Shown one piece after another: positions 29,800 to 38,260 of a stretch of DNA of 64,000 nucleotides. The notes below the pieces were generated by a model. The model was given only the letters and a program-made list of their open reading frames with translations, searched no databases and was not told where the DNA came from. The first letter of the stretch is position 1; every line of letters starts with the position of its first letter. Origin of the DNA: Bordetella parapertussis (GTDB lineage Bacteria > Pseudomonadota > Gammaproteobacteria > Burkholderiales > Burkholderiaceae_B); contig CAMCYB010000003.1 of the NCBI GenBank assembly GCA_945883615.1, positions 4,132 to 68,131 on the forward strand. Direction: 5' to 3'. The position numbers were made by a program, and so were the translations under genes.

Positions 29800-30169
29800 G
29801 GGGGGTGGCCATGATGGCCCAAACCACTTAACTCAAAGTCAAACTAACCAGGTTACGTTATGTTTTGCGCTACCGCATCGTGTTTGGCTTGAGGAAATAA
29901 GGTTGCCTCAAGGCACGACTCTTGCCGAGGCCGTTCAAACCAGTCAATTTTCGATTCAATTTCCTGAGGTTGCATGGCGCCAAACGGGTCTAGGGGTTTT
30001 TGGTAAAAAAAAACCTCTTCACGCTCTTGTTCAAGACCAAGACCGCATTGAAATTTATCGACCTTTAGTATTTGAACCCAATGAATCAAGGCGTCGCCGT
30101 GCAGTGCATCGCGCGCGGTTATTGCAAAAACCCAAAGAAGCCCGCCGATCAAGGAAGCCCAAAGCATGA
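29789..30169 (+). CDS. rnfH: RnfH-family ubiquitin-like protein
   Basis: The product (126 residues) has the small beta-grasp pattern of RnfH/RatB: VTLCFALPHRVWLEEIRLPQG, TTLAEAVQTS, GVFGKKKPLHALVQDQDRIE and YRPLVFEPNESRRRRA, followed by a very basic tail. The frame stays open upstream, but the ATG at 29789 has GAGGA five bases before it and gives the family N-terminus. It overlaps ratA by 11 bases and the next gene as ATGA. The function of RnfH is not settled; ratA-rnfH pairing is a conserved pattern. Confidence 0.87.
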   Translation: MVVEGGGHDGPNHLTQSQTNQVTLCFALPHRVWLEEIRLPQGTTLAEAVQTSQFSIQFPEVAWRQTGLGVFGKKKPLHALVQDQDRIEIYRPLVFEPNESRRRRAVHRARLLQKPKEARRSRKPKA

Positions 30170-31314
30170 CGCAAACCGCCATAGAGTCTACAGAAGTGGT
30201 TTTATTCGAAACCCTCATGGCACAGTCAGGCCACCAAATTGGTTTGGCAACGCTGAATATGCCTCGAACTTTAAATGGGTTATCGCTTGATATGGTTCGT
30301 TTGCTTGATCGTCAGCTTAAGCTTTGGCGTGATGACAAAAATATCGTTGCCATCGTTATGCGTGGTGCGGGTGAAAAAGCCTTTTGTGCCGGGGGTGATC
30401 TACATGGTATTTATAAGTCAATGGTCGATCATGCTGGGCGTCCGGGCCATGAAAACACCTTTGCCTGCGATTTCTTTTCGCAAGAGTATGCTCTCGATTA
30501 CTTGATTCACACCTTTCCCAAACCAATCATCTGTTGGGGTCATGGCATTGTGATGGGTGGGGGTATGGGGCTCATGATGGGTGCCTCGCACCGTATTGTG
30601 ACTGAACAGTCACGTTTAGCCATGCCAGAAATTACAGTTGGGTTATTTCCTGACGTCGGTGGCTCATGGTTGTTGTCTCGTGCGCCAGGGCGCACAGGCT
30701 TATTTTTAGGCTTAACAGGTTTAACCATTCATGCAGGTGATGCTATTTTTTGTGGCATGGCCGATTATTACGTTAAGCATGATCATTGGGCTCGGTTGTT
30801 AACTGCGCTTGAACAAACTGATTGGTCCGTGTCGAGTGACGCTTTTCAATTGACGACAGATGCGATCATTTCGCTTCAAACCGAACAGCCTCATTTAGGG
30901 CCCGTTAGGCAATATTTTGACGATATTAATCGTGTTTGTACTGGGTTTGATCTTGAGCGCATTGTTCAAGCGATTCAAACGCTTGCCAATCACCCCGAAG
31001 AAGCCTTTCACCGTGCAGTTAAAAACTTGCAAGGGGGTTGCCCCGGCACGGCTCGGTTGACCTGGTTGCTTTATCAACGCGCACCCTTACTGTCACTGAT
31101 TGAGATTTTTAAACTCGAATATGGTGTTGCCGTTGAATGTGCTGGCAGTGGGTCGTTTCAAGAGGGTATAAGAGCCTTATTAATTGATAAAGACCGCAGC
31201 CCTAAATGGCCGACTGCAACGTTATTAGAAACTGAGGGTGACTGGTCAAAACCTTATTTTGTGTTTAAAACCACCGACCCCAGACACCCTTTGGCAAAGC
31301 TCGGTCAAGAATAA
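30166..31314 (+). CDS. Enoyl-CoA hydratase/isomerase family protein (3-hydroxyisobutyryl-CoA hydrolase-like)
   Basis: The 382-residue crotonase-fold protein has GAGEKAFCAGGDLHGIY (oxyanion loop), GIVMGGGMGLMMGASHRIV and PEITVGLFPDVGGSWLLSRAPG. The last motif and the long C-terminal region with GSFQEGIRALLIDKDRSPKWP are typical of 3-hydroxyisobutyryl-CoA hydrolases of valine breakdown rather than short hydratases of about 260 residues. No other valine genes lie nearby, so the substrate is inferred from family only. It overlaps rnfH by 4 bases and converges on ygfZ with 10 shared bases. Confidence 0.82.
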   Translation: MTQTAIESTEVVLFETLMAQSGHQIGLATLNMPRTLNGLSLDMVRLLDRQLKLWRDDKNIVAIVMRGAGEKAFCAGGDLHGIYKSMVDHAGRPGHENTFACDFFSQEYALDYLIHTFPKPIICWGHGIVMGGGMGLMMGASHRIVTEQSRLAMPEITVGLFPDVGGSWLLSRAPGRTGLFLGLTGLTIHAGDAIFCGMADYYVKHDHWARLLTALEQTDWSVSSDAFQLTTDAIISLQTEQPHLGPVRQYFDDINRVCTGFDLERIVQAIQTLANHPEEAFHRAVKNLQGGCPGTARLTWLLYQRAPLLSLIEIFKLEYGVAVECAGSGSFQEGIRALLIDKDRSPKWPTATLLETEGDWSKPYFVFKTTDPRHPLAKLGQE

Positions 31315-32375
31315 GCATAGGGCAGGGCATCGATCACGATATTTACTCGTGGCTGTTCGTCGCTCAGAGTTGATAGGTAAAGCCCATTTTCATTGGCTGC
31401 GGCGATGGTTGACTCAAACAACATATCAGTTCTATTTTCACTCATAACACAGCTAATTATGCGGCCGCAGGGTTCATTTGGGCTTGCAGTGCTCATTACA
31501 TCTGACGCCAATTCGATTTTGAGTGCTTGGTCAGTATGCCCTAAATACATACGACGCTTGAGCGTACCCCGGTAATGGGCGCGAGCCACCACTTCTTGAC
31601 CGGGGTAGCACCCCTTAGTGAAACTCACTGCACCGATTGAATCAAGATTGAGGGTCTGTGCGATGAAGAGGTCTTGGGTGGCCTGTTCAACCCAAGGCAA
31701 ACCCGCTTGCACATCAAACTGTTGCCAAGGGGTGAGGTGCGCTTCTAGCGCTTCATGAAGACCACCAATGGCCGCAATGGCTGGTTCATGCTGCGTACTG
31801 GCCAGCCACCACCATCTAGATGGTTGCCCAGTGGCGCTTGGGGCGCATACCCACCTGCCTGTGGCATGGTCTTGTTGTTGCCAGTCAAGCTTGGGAAGAG
31901 CGTGTTTAAGTGATGCCTCAAGTGCCTCAACGTCAGTTGTGCGAACGCCCACTATACCCAATGAGGCAGCATTAAGCGGGTCTGATGTCTGTGATTCAGT
32001 CAAATCAACCGCTTCAGTGATAACCACCTTGCTACGCATGACAAACATACGTAAACGCTTGATCAACGCTTGAATGACTGAAACATGGGTAAAGCATTGA
32101 TATTCGGGCTCAGACTGATCATTACGCGTTAACACCATGGTAGATAAAACTCGCCCCTGAGCAGTGCAATAGCCAGCAAACTGTGCTCGCTCTGACGTTT
32201 GTTGCGCAATATCTTGCGTCAGTTGCCCCTGTAAAAATGCGGTGGCGTCAGGCCCACGCACCGTAAAGGTTTGTAATTGGGGGCAACGATAAATTTCACC
32301 GTTAAAAGAAAGCGGCTTTGATCCTGTTGATGCAGTATTTGTCAAGAGGGCAAGTATAGGGTGATGAGTGTTCAT
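31305..32375 (-). CDS. ygfZ: Folate-dependent Fe-S protein YgfZ (GcvT-like)
   Basis: YgfZ binds tetrahydrofolate and helps assemble or repair some Fe-S enzymes such as MiaB. The 356-residue protein has the diagnostic motif KGCYPGQEVVARAHYRG with its conserved Cys, and an N-terminal GcvT-like region (FTVRGPDATAFLQGQLTQDI). Its start is divergent from mltG with only about 50 bases between them. Confidence 0.93.
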   Translation of the reverse strand: MNTHHPILALLTNTASTGSKPLSFNGEIYRCPQLQTFTVRGPDATAFLQGQLTQDIAQQTSERAQFAGYCTAQGRVLSTMVLTRNDQSEPEYQCFTHVSVIQALIKRLRMFVMRSKVVITEAVDLTESQTSDPLNAASLGIVGVRTTDVEALEASLKHALPKLDWQQQDHATGRWVCAPSATGQPSRWWWLASTQHEPAIAAIGGLHEALEAHLTPWQQFDVQAGLPWVEQATQDLFIAQTLNLDSIGAVSFTKGCYPGQEVVARAHYRGTLKRRMYLGHTDQALKIELASDVMSTASPNEPCGRIISCVMSENRTDMLFESTIAAANENGLYLSTLSDEQPRVNIVIDALPYAYS

Positions 32376-32428
32376 GTTTTGATTTTGACATAAATTAAGG
32401 GTGAAGCTTCCAGTACACTTCTCGTGTG

Positions 32429-33442
32429 ATGAAAATATTTTTTAAATTGTTATTAACGATTATTTTATTCTTAGGTTTGTTATCAAGCCTAACGATAGGT
32501 GGCGCCTATTATTGGGTGCATCGCCCACTCACATTAAGTAAACCTGTCGTTGACATTCGTATTCCACAAGGCGCATCGCCCAGCCGTGTGGCCGTGCTGG
32601 TTAATAAGGCCGGTGTTGATTTTCCACCCGAAGCGTTTGTTTGGTTAGCTCGCTTAACTGGGCAAGATAAATTGATAAAAGCCGGTGGCTATCAAGTGGT
32701 TACGGGTGAAACAGCGTTGAGTTTGCTAGACCGAATGGCGCGGGGTGATGTCACCAATCGGCAAGTCACTTTTATTGAAGGTTGGAATTTTTTACAAATT
32801 CGTGCTGCTTTAGCAGCGCATTCCGACATTGAACAAACCTTGGGTGCGATAACCAGTCAGGCCGAATTGGCGCAAAAACTAGACGTTGATTTGAATCATC
32901 TTGAGGGTTGGGTGTTTCCTGATACCTATGTCTTTCCCGTGGGGACAACTGATCAAGAAATCTTACAACAAGCTATTTCAGCCCAACAGCGCATTCTAGA
33001 CCAAGCTTGGGCAAATCGAGACCCTAATTTACCGATTAAAACCCCCCAAGAAGCCTTGATATTGGCTTCTATTATTGAGAAAGAAACGGGGCATGGTGCC
33101 GAAAGAGCTCGTATTGCTGGGGTATTTATTAATAGGCTGCGCGTTGGCATGCCATTACAAACTGACCCAACAGTGATTTACGGTATGGGTGAAAAGTATC
33201 AAGGCAAAATTCGTAAAATAGATTTACAAACTGATACCGCTTGGAACACCTACACGCGAAATGGTTTGCCCCCCACACCGATTGCCGCCGTGGGTCGAGC
33301 ATCGCTAGAAGCCGCCTTGCACCCTGAGGAACATAACTATTATTATTTTGTGTCAAAAGGTGACGGCACTAGCGCTTTTGCAAAAAATTTATCAGAACAT
33401 AACCGCAATGTTTCAATTTATATTTTAGGTAGAAAGCCATGA
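32429..33442 (+). CDS. mltG: Endolytic murein transglycosylase MltG
   Basis: MltG (YceG-like) cuts nascent glycan strands at the inner membrane and helps set peptidoglycan strand length. The protein (337 residues) has one N-terminal membrane helix (about residues 5-25), a LysM-like part, and the catalytic region LASIIEKETGHGAERARIAGVFINR with the conserved Glu, then MPLQTDPTVIYG and YNTYTRNGLPPTPI-type sequence NTYTRNGLPPTPIAAVG. GTG at 32426 and ATG at 32429 are adjacent start choices. It overlaps tmk as ATGA; mltG-tmk-holB-tatD is a standard order. Confidence 0.95.
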   Translation: MKIFFKLLLTIILFLGLLSSLTIGGAYYWVHRPLTLSKPVVDIRIPQGASPSRVAVLVNKAGVDFPPEAFVWLARLTGQDKLIKAGGYQVVTGETALSLLDRMARGDVTNRQVTFIEGWNFLQIRAALAAHSDIEQTLGAITSQAELAQKLDVDLNHLEGWVFPDTYVFPVGTTDQEILQQAISAQQRILDQAWANRDPNLPIKTPQEALILASIIEKETGHGAERARIAGVFINRLRVGMPLQTDPTVIYGMGEKYQGKIRKIDLQTDTAWNTYTRNGLPPTPIAAVGRASLEAALHPEEHNYYYFVSKGDGTSAFAKNLSEHNRNVSIYILGRKP

Positions 33443-34092
33443 GTACTGCACGGGGTCATTTTTTAACCTTTGAAGGTGTTGACGGTGCAGGTAAAAGTAC
33501 GCATGTTGATTGGGTGGTGCAATGGCTCGCTTCGCACGGTAAAACAGTTGTTAGCACGCGCGAACCGGGTGGTACGCCAGTAGGCGAGGCCATTCGAACT
33601 TTAGTTCTCAATACCCCCATGCACCTTGAAACTGAAACACTTTTAATGTTTGCTGCACGTGCCGAACACATTAACTCCGTCATTGAACCCGCTTTGTCAG
33701 CAGGTAAATGGGTCGTTTGCGATCGCTTTACCGATGCAACGCAAGCGTATCAAGGGGCAGGTCGTCAGTTGGGTCAAGAGCGGGTGACGACTTTAGCAAA
33801 TTGGGTGCACCCCAATTTGAAACCCAATAGAACATGGCTCTTTGATGTGCCGTTAGACGTTGCTAAAGAGCGCCTAAAGCGCACCCGAATTCAAGATCGA
33901 TTCGAGCAAGAAGAACTTGCCTTTTTTGAGCGCACGCAAAATGCTTATCGTGATCTGGTCAAGCAAAACCCCAAACGGTTTAAAACCATTGATGGTACGC
34001 AAACGATTGAATCAATCAGAGCGGTTTTAGATATCGATTTATTACAGTTGCTTCAAGGCGATGTCTCTCAGCATGACGAGGCTTCACGTTGA
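33439..34092 (+). CDS. tmk: Thymidylate kinase
   Basis: Tmk phosphorylates dTMP to dTDP. The 217-residue protein has the P-loop FEGVDGAGKSTH near residue 10, the TREPGGTPVGEAIR segment, and VVCDRFTDATQAYQGAGR with the DR(F/Y) motif. It overlaps mltG and holB by 4 bases each, with holB using TTG inside the tmk stop. Confidence 0.97.
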   Translation: MSTARGHFLTFEGVDGAGKSTHVDWVVQWLASHGKTVVSTREPGGTPVGEAIRTLVLNTPMHLETETLLMFAARAEHINSVIEPALSAGKWVVCDRFTDATQAYQGAGRQLGQERVTTLANWVHPNLKPNRTWLFDVPLDVAKERLKRTRIQDRFEQEELAFFERTQNAYRDLVKQNPKRFKTIDGTQTIESIRAVLDIDLLQLLQGDVSQHDEASR

Positions 34093-35183
34093 TTCATACC
34101 GACTTTCTGCCTTGGCAAATAGATGTTGCCAAAGATTGGTTAGGGGCGCAGTCTCGTAATCGTTTCGCTCATGCTTGGCTGATTAATGGCCAAGCAGGTA
34201 TCGGCAAACGGCATTTTGCTATTGCTGCTGCCGCCGCCATGCTGTGTGAAGCCCCGCTTTCACCAACAGGTTTTGCGTGTGGGCAGTGTGTGGCGTGCGG
34301 TTGGTTTAAGCTGGGCAATCACCCTGACTTAATGCGAGTCAGGCCTGATGCCATGGCTGTCAAAGAGGGTGAGGCCGATCGACTTGCTGATGACACCGCG
34401 GCTTCCTCTAACGATGTGCTTGGGGCAATAGAAGAACCCTCAACTGGGGCTTCCAAAAAGAAGTCTGAATCAATCAGTATTGATCAAGTTCGCGCGCTTG
34501 AGCCTTGGTATAACCGTGCCACACATCGGGGTGGCGAGCGCGTTGCTGTTATTTACCCTGCAGAAACACTCAAAATATTTGCTGGCAATGCTTTACTTAA
34601 AGCACTTGAAGAGCCGCCGCCCCACACTGTATTTTTGCTGGTGGTTGATTCCCCCGATGCTTTATTGCCCACTATTGTTTCGCGTTGTCGACGGCTGACT
34701 CTACCGATGCCCACTCAAAGTCAAAGCTTGGCCTGGCTAAAAGAGCAGTCGGTTGATCAACCTGGTTCATGGTTAGCCCTGTCGGGTGGGGCCCCTATAA
34801 AAGCCCATGAGTTGGCGCAACAAGGGGGGCAGGCATGCCCAGATTGGCTGGTAAATGTATTGACCCATCTAAGCCGTCAAAAGATGCCTGATGTAGGCCG
34901 AACGGCTGACGAATTGGCTACCCTGCAGGCCGGTCAATGGTTAGATATACTTCAGCGTGTGACGATAGACTTGTCTTGGTTGGCAAACGGTTTACCGATT
35001 CGGTACTTTCCACAGTTAAATGAACTGTTAAGCCACGTATCAGCTCTGGCACCCTCAGCATCTTGGGTTGCCTTGGCACATGGGTTAACCGATCAAATGC
35101 GTTTGGCTCATCACCCTTTAAATGCAAAACTGTTTGCGCACCATTGCCTTGATCGTTTATGTTTGACAGCCTTAGCTAAATAA
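34089..35183 (+). CDS. holB: DNA polymerase III delta' subunit
   Basis: HolB is part of the clamp loader that opens and loads the beta clamp. The 364-residue protein has INGQAGIGKRHFA (P-loop-like, degenerate as usual in delta'), four Cys of the zinc module between residues about 50 and 75 (CEAPLSPTGFACGQCVACG), and the arginine-finger motif IVSRCRRLTLP. A Ser/Glu-rich insert (about residues 97-125) separates zinc module and SIDQVRALE. The start is TTG overlapping the tmk stop; tatD follows 19 bases later. Confidence 0.93.
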   Translation: MIHTDFLPWQIDVAKDWLGAQSRNRFAHAWLINGQAGIGKRHFAIAAAAAMLCEAPLSPTGFACGQCVACGWFKLGNHPDLMRVRPDAMAVKEGEADRLADDTAASSNDVLGAIEEPSTGASKKKSESISIDQVRALEPWYNRATHRGGERVAVIYPAETLKIFAGNALLKALEEPPPHTVFLLVVDSPDALLPTIVSRCRRLTLPMPTQSQSLAWLKEQSVDQPGSWLALSGGAPIKAHELAQQGGQACPDWLVNVLTHLSRQKMPDVGRTADELATLQAGQWLDILQRVTIDLSWLANGLPIRYFPQLNELLSHVSALAPSASWVALAHGLTDQMRLAHHPLNAKLFAHHCLDRLCLTALAK

Positions 35184-35202
35184 TTTTTGATGAGTATTTT
35201 TA

Positions 35203-35985
35203 ATGATTGAACTTGTTGATTCACATTGCCACGTTGACTTTACTGAGTTGGCGCATGACTTTGAAAATATTTCACAGCGTATGCAGACCAATGACGTTAA
35301 ACGTGCGTTATGCGTCAGTGTGAACCTCACCGCTTGGCCCAACTTAATTCGTTTTGTTGAACAACACGACAACCTTTCGGCTTCAGTGGGCGTTCACCCA
35401 GATTATGAAAACGAGATTGAGCCGACCGTTGAAGATTTAGTTGAACGAAGTCATCACCCAAAAGTGGTGGCTATTGGTGAAACCGGTCTTGATTACTATC
35501 GCTTAAGTGGTGACCTTGAATGGCAACGTGAACGTTTTCGTTGCCATATTCGTGCGGCACGACAAACAGGTTTACCTTTAATTATTCACACGCGTTCAGC
35601 AAGTGAAGACACGTTAAAAATTATGCGTGAAGAGGGCGCTGATGCCGTGGGCGGGGTCATGCATTGCTTTACTGAGTCGCTCGCCGTGGCACAAGCCAGT
35701 ATTGAGTTAGGTTTTTATATTTCACTTTCAGGTATTGTGACATTCAAAAATGCCACAGATTTGCAAGCGGTGGCGCAGGCCGTACCCCTAGAACGATTAT
35801 TAATTGAAACTGACTCACCTTATTTAGCGCCTGCACCCTTTAGGGGGAAGCGTAACGACCCTTCTTTAGTTCGTCATGTCGCTGAAAAAGTTGCACAGTT
35901 GCGCGGTATCAGTTTAGATGCCGTGGCAACGGCCACAACAAACAACTTCTACAAATTATTTAATAAAGTTAACAATTATGCTTAA
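35203..35985 (+). CDS. TatD-family metal-dependent hydrolase
   Basis: TatD-like proteins are metal-dependent 3'-5' exonucleases or deoxyribonucleases; the YcfH branch typically sits next to holB. The 260-residue protein shows the ligands DSHCHVDF, AIGETGLDYY, IIHTRSA, MHCFTES and IETDSPYLAPAPFRGKRNDP in order. It is the fourth gene of the mltG group and overlaps the ankyrin gene by 8 bases. Confidence 0.93.
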   Translation: MIELVDSHCHVDFTELAHDFENISQRMQTNDVKRALCVSVNLTAWPNLIRFVEQHDNLSASVGVHPDYENEIEPTVEDLVERSHHPKVVAIGETGLDYYRLSGDLEWQRERFRCHIRAARQTGLPLIIHTRSASEDTLKIMREEGADAVGGVMHCFTESLAVAQASIELGFYISLSGIVTFKNATDLQAVAQAVPLERLLIETDSPYLAPAPFRGKRNDPSLVRHVAEKVAQLRGISLDAVATATTNNFYKLFNKVNNYA

Positions 35986-36679
35986 AAATTTACATTTTGC
36001 GACCGATGTGTCGATACCTAAATGGTTCGTCGCGTTGACGATAATGCTCGTGATGTCTTTTGCACTTGTCGCACAGGCTGCCCAAGTCGATGATTTATGG
36101 CTTTACGTCAAAAATGATCGTGTTGACGATGTCAGCGAACTGCTTATTGAAAAAAAACTTGACCCAAATAGTGTGACAGTGATCGGTACGCCATTACTCA
36201 TGCAGGCGGTGCGTGATGGCTCATGGCGAGTATTTGATTTAATCTTGTCACAACCCACCACAAATGTAAACAAAACCAACGGTTATGTTGAAACACCTAT
36301 TATGTATTTGAGCCTAGTCGGTGATTTACCTCGCTTGAAACAAGTTCGTGCCAAAGGTGCAGAGCTCAATCAAACGGGGTGGACAGCCCTTCACTATGCT
36401 GCCGTAAAAGGCAACACAGATATTGTTAAGTACTTATTGTCTGAGGGGGCCTCACCCAATGCCTTGTCACCTAACGGCACGACTGCCTTAATGATGGCGA
36501 TGTCAAATAATCATGAAGAGGTTGTTCAACTGTTACTGAACGCAGGGGCCAACCCGTATGTCGTTGATGCCAACGCCAATACCGCAATCAGCGAAGGCAC
36601 AGATCGAGGCAATACAAAATTAGTCAACGCACTTAAAACCTGGATGCTGAAAAACCCAGAGCAAAACTTCAAGCCTTAA
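35978..36679 (+). CDS. Exported ankyrin-repeat protein
   Basis: The product (233 residues) has a signal peptide with a hydrophobic core at about residues 17-32 and a likely cut near AQA at 32-34, then four to five ankyrin repeats; the clearest are GWTALHYAAVKGNTDIVKYL and GTTALMMAMSNNHEEVVQLL. It should act in the periplasm as a protein-binding scaffold. The partner is not visible. I chose the ATG at 35978, which overlaps tatD by 8 bases; an upstream in-frame extension lies wholly in tatD. Ankyrin genes after tatD are known in some Burkholderiales. Confidence 0.87.
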   Translation: MLKNLHFATDVSIPKWFVALTIMLVMSFALVAQAAQVDDLWLYVKNDRVDDVSELLIEKKLDPNSVTVIGTPLLMQAVRDGSWRVFDLILSQPTTNVNKTNGYVETPIMYLSLVGDLPRLKQVRAKGAELNQTGWTALHYAAVKGNTDIVKYLLSEGASPNALSPNGTTALMMAMSNNHEEVVQLLLNAGANPYVVDANANTAISEGTDRGNTKLVNALKTWMLKNPEQNFKP

Positions 36680-36681
36680 CT

Positions 36682-37656
36682 TTAAAAACCGTTTGCAATT
36701 AACAAATACTCTGATCTCAACACGCCTTCTAATTGCGCATAGGGTATGAGTATTTTAGGTTCGCCGAATGATTTGGGGGCTATGGTGAATGGGTCGAACG
36801 AGACTTCTAGACCTTGCGCTAACAGGGCAACGTTATCGCTAGGTTTAAAAGGCCACTGTTTTTTAAATTGTTCAACATCGCCCATCGCTTCACGGTTTTT
36901 ATCTAACCAATTTTGATGAGCTTGAGCTAAAACAGCGATGTATTTTGGCATGCTGTCTGCCATTAACATTGTTTGTAAACCCACTAAGCGATTAAAGTCG
37001 GGTAACCAATTTAAATATTGCGTAGAAGACTGGCCATTCGCACCACCGTTATAGATGTAGCTGCTCAGTGCAACCACTACGATTGTCGGGCTATTACGCA
37101 ATACTTTTGCTTCTAGTACAACATCACTCTTAGGGGTTGCCGTTTCAGCGAAGTACATACCTAAAGACTCTAAACCACGGTAGGGTGGCACGGCATCGCT
37201 GTCAAGCGACGCCATGCTGGCTAACGAAAGATCAATAAATGCTGAAAAGTCTTTAAATTCGTTAAATGCCACACTACGAATGGTGAGTGTTCCACATTGT
37301 TTGTTCAAGCAACGAGCACCTTTAAAAGCCATTGTGATGGGTTTAGTGGCTAATTCTGGTGGTGCTTCAATAGCAGGGGCTGTTGAGGCAGTTGTTGAGG
37401 CAGTTGTAGCCGCAATAGTGATGGCTTCTCGTGGTGCACCCGAGACCAAACGAGAGGTCGGCGTGGGGGTCATTGTGGCGTCGCGTGCGGGCAAGGTAAT
37501 ATTTTGGGCCACATTGGGGCCACCACAAGCCGTGACGACTATTAATAAAGAAAAGATTAAAAAAGCTTTGCCACTAAAACGTAAAAAAATATTTAGGTTT
37601 TTCGCATCATTAAAAGCGGGTAATAAAAAAGGTGATAGAAAGGGTAAATGTTTCAT
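36682..37656 (-). CDS. Lipoprotein with RsiV-like (DUF3298) domain
   Basis: The 324-residue product has an N-terminal hydrophobic stretch ending in IVVTACGG, a lipobox with Cys near residue 44, so it should be a lipoprotein. A Thr/Ala-rich linker follows. The C-terminal 200 residues resemble DUF3298/RsiV proteins (SSYIYNGGANGQSSTQYLNW, FDPFTIAPKSFGEPKILIPYAQL), a fold that can bind lysozyme in RsiV. The lipobox is unusually far from the annotated ATG, so the true start may be internal. It converges on the ankyrin gene and follows gpx on the minus strand. Confidence 0.65.
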   Translation of the reverse strand: MKHLPFLSPFLLPAFNDAKNLNIFLRFSGKAFLIFSLLIVVTACGGPNVAQNITLPARDATMTPTPTSRLVSGAPREAITIAATTASTTASTAPAIEAPPELATKPITMAFKGARCLNKQCGTLTIRSVAFNEFKDFSAFIDLSLASMASLDSDAVPPYRGLESLGMYFAETATPKSDVVLEAKVLRNSPTIVVVALSSYIYNGGANGQSSTQYLNWLPDFNRLVGLQTMLMADSMPKYIAVLAQAHQNWLDKNREAMGDVEQFKKQWPFKPSDNVALLAQGLEVSFDPFTIAPKSFGEPKILIPYAQLEGVLRSEYLLIANGF

Positions 37657-37665
37657 CGTCTTATT

Positions 37666-38154
37666 TTAAAGCGAACGGCTTAAGGCGCTTTCAATATCAG
37701 CTGCGATTGAGGCAGGTGAGTCATTTGAACCATATCGTTTGAGCACCTCACCCTCACGACTCACTAAAAACTTAGTGAAGTTCCATTTTATGCCCTCTGT
37801 ACCCAGAATGCCTGGTTTAGATGATTTCAACCATTGAAAGAATGGGTCAGCGTCAGGACCATTTACACCAACTTTTGCAAACATAGGAAAGGTGACGGCA
37901 TAGTTTGTTTCGCAAAAATTTTTAATACTTGATTCATCACCCGGTTCTTGGCTACCGAACTGATTACACGGAAAACCCAACACACTAAAGCCTTGCTCAT
38001 TATATTTCTCATAAAGAACTTGCAACCCTTTGTATTGGTTGGTAAAACCACAACGTGAAGCCACATTAACAACCAGCAAAACGTGACCTTGATATTGCAG
38101 CAAGGGTTGAGTTTGATGATCAATCGTTTTTAATGATAGTGATGGAAGTGTCAT
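37666..38154 (-). CDS. Glutathione peroxidase family protein
   Basis: The 162-residue thioredoxin-fold protein has the peroxidatic Cys35 in NVASRCGFTNQYKGL, the FPCNQFGSQEPG motif with Gln of the catalytic set, and KWNFTKFLVSREGEV with Trp. It is the Cys form, not selenocysteine, and in bacteria such enzymes often use thioredoxin. It adds to the peroxide-defence genes in this part of the window. Confidence 0.93.
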   Translation of the reverse strand: MTLPSLSLKTIDHQTQPLLQYQGHVLLVVNVASRCGFTNQYKGLQVLYEKYNEQGFSVLGFPCNQFGSQEPGDESSIKNFCETNYAVTFPMFAKVGVNGPDADPFFQWLKSSKPGILGTEGIKWNFTKFLVSREGEVLKRYGSNDSPASIAADIESALSRSL

Positions 38155-38260
38155 AGTTGGCTTATTGAAATAGTTAAATAGTTAAATAGTTAAATTTATA
38201 AATATAATCAATTATTTAAAATAAAATATTAAAGTAATTTGATAAAGTAATTTATAGATT
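38155..38260. other. AT-rich gap with short repeats between gpx and photolyase genes
   Basis: This 106-base gap is almost entirely A and T. AAATAGTT occurs three times in tandem at 38168-38191, followed by degenerate TAAA/TTTA strings. It separates two minus-strand genes and may contain the gpx promoter, but no clear -35/-10 pair can be picked in such biased sequence. Confidence 0.6.

Noticed and set aside
29365-30169. ratA-rnfH as a toxin-antitoxin system
   Set aside because: The pair is conserved beside smpB in very many proteobacteria and the START domain fits ubiquinone binding; no evidence here supports an addiction module.
37214-37669. 151-codon plus-strand frame opposite the RsiV-like lipoprotein gene
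   Set aside because: The lipoprotein reading has a lipobox and domain similarity; the opposite frame is a low-complexity Ala/Val/Lys product and lacks support.
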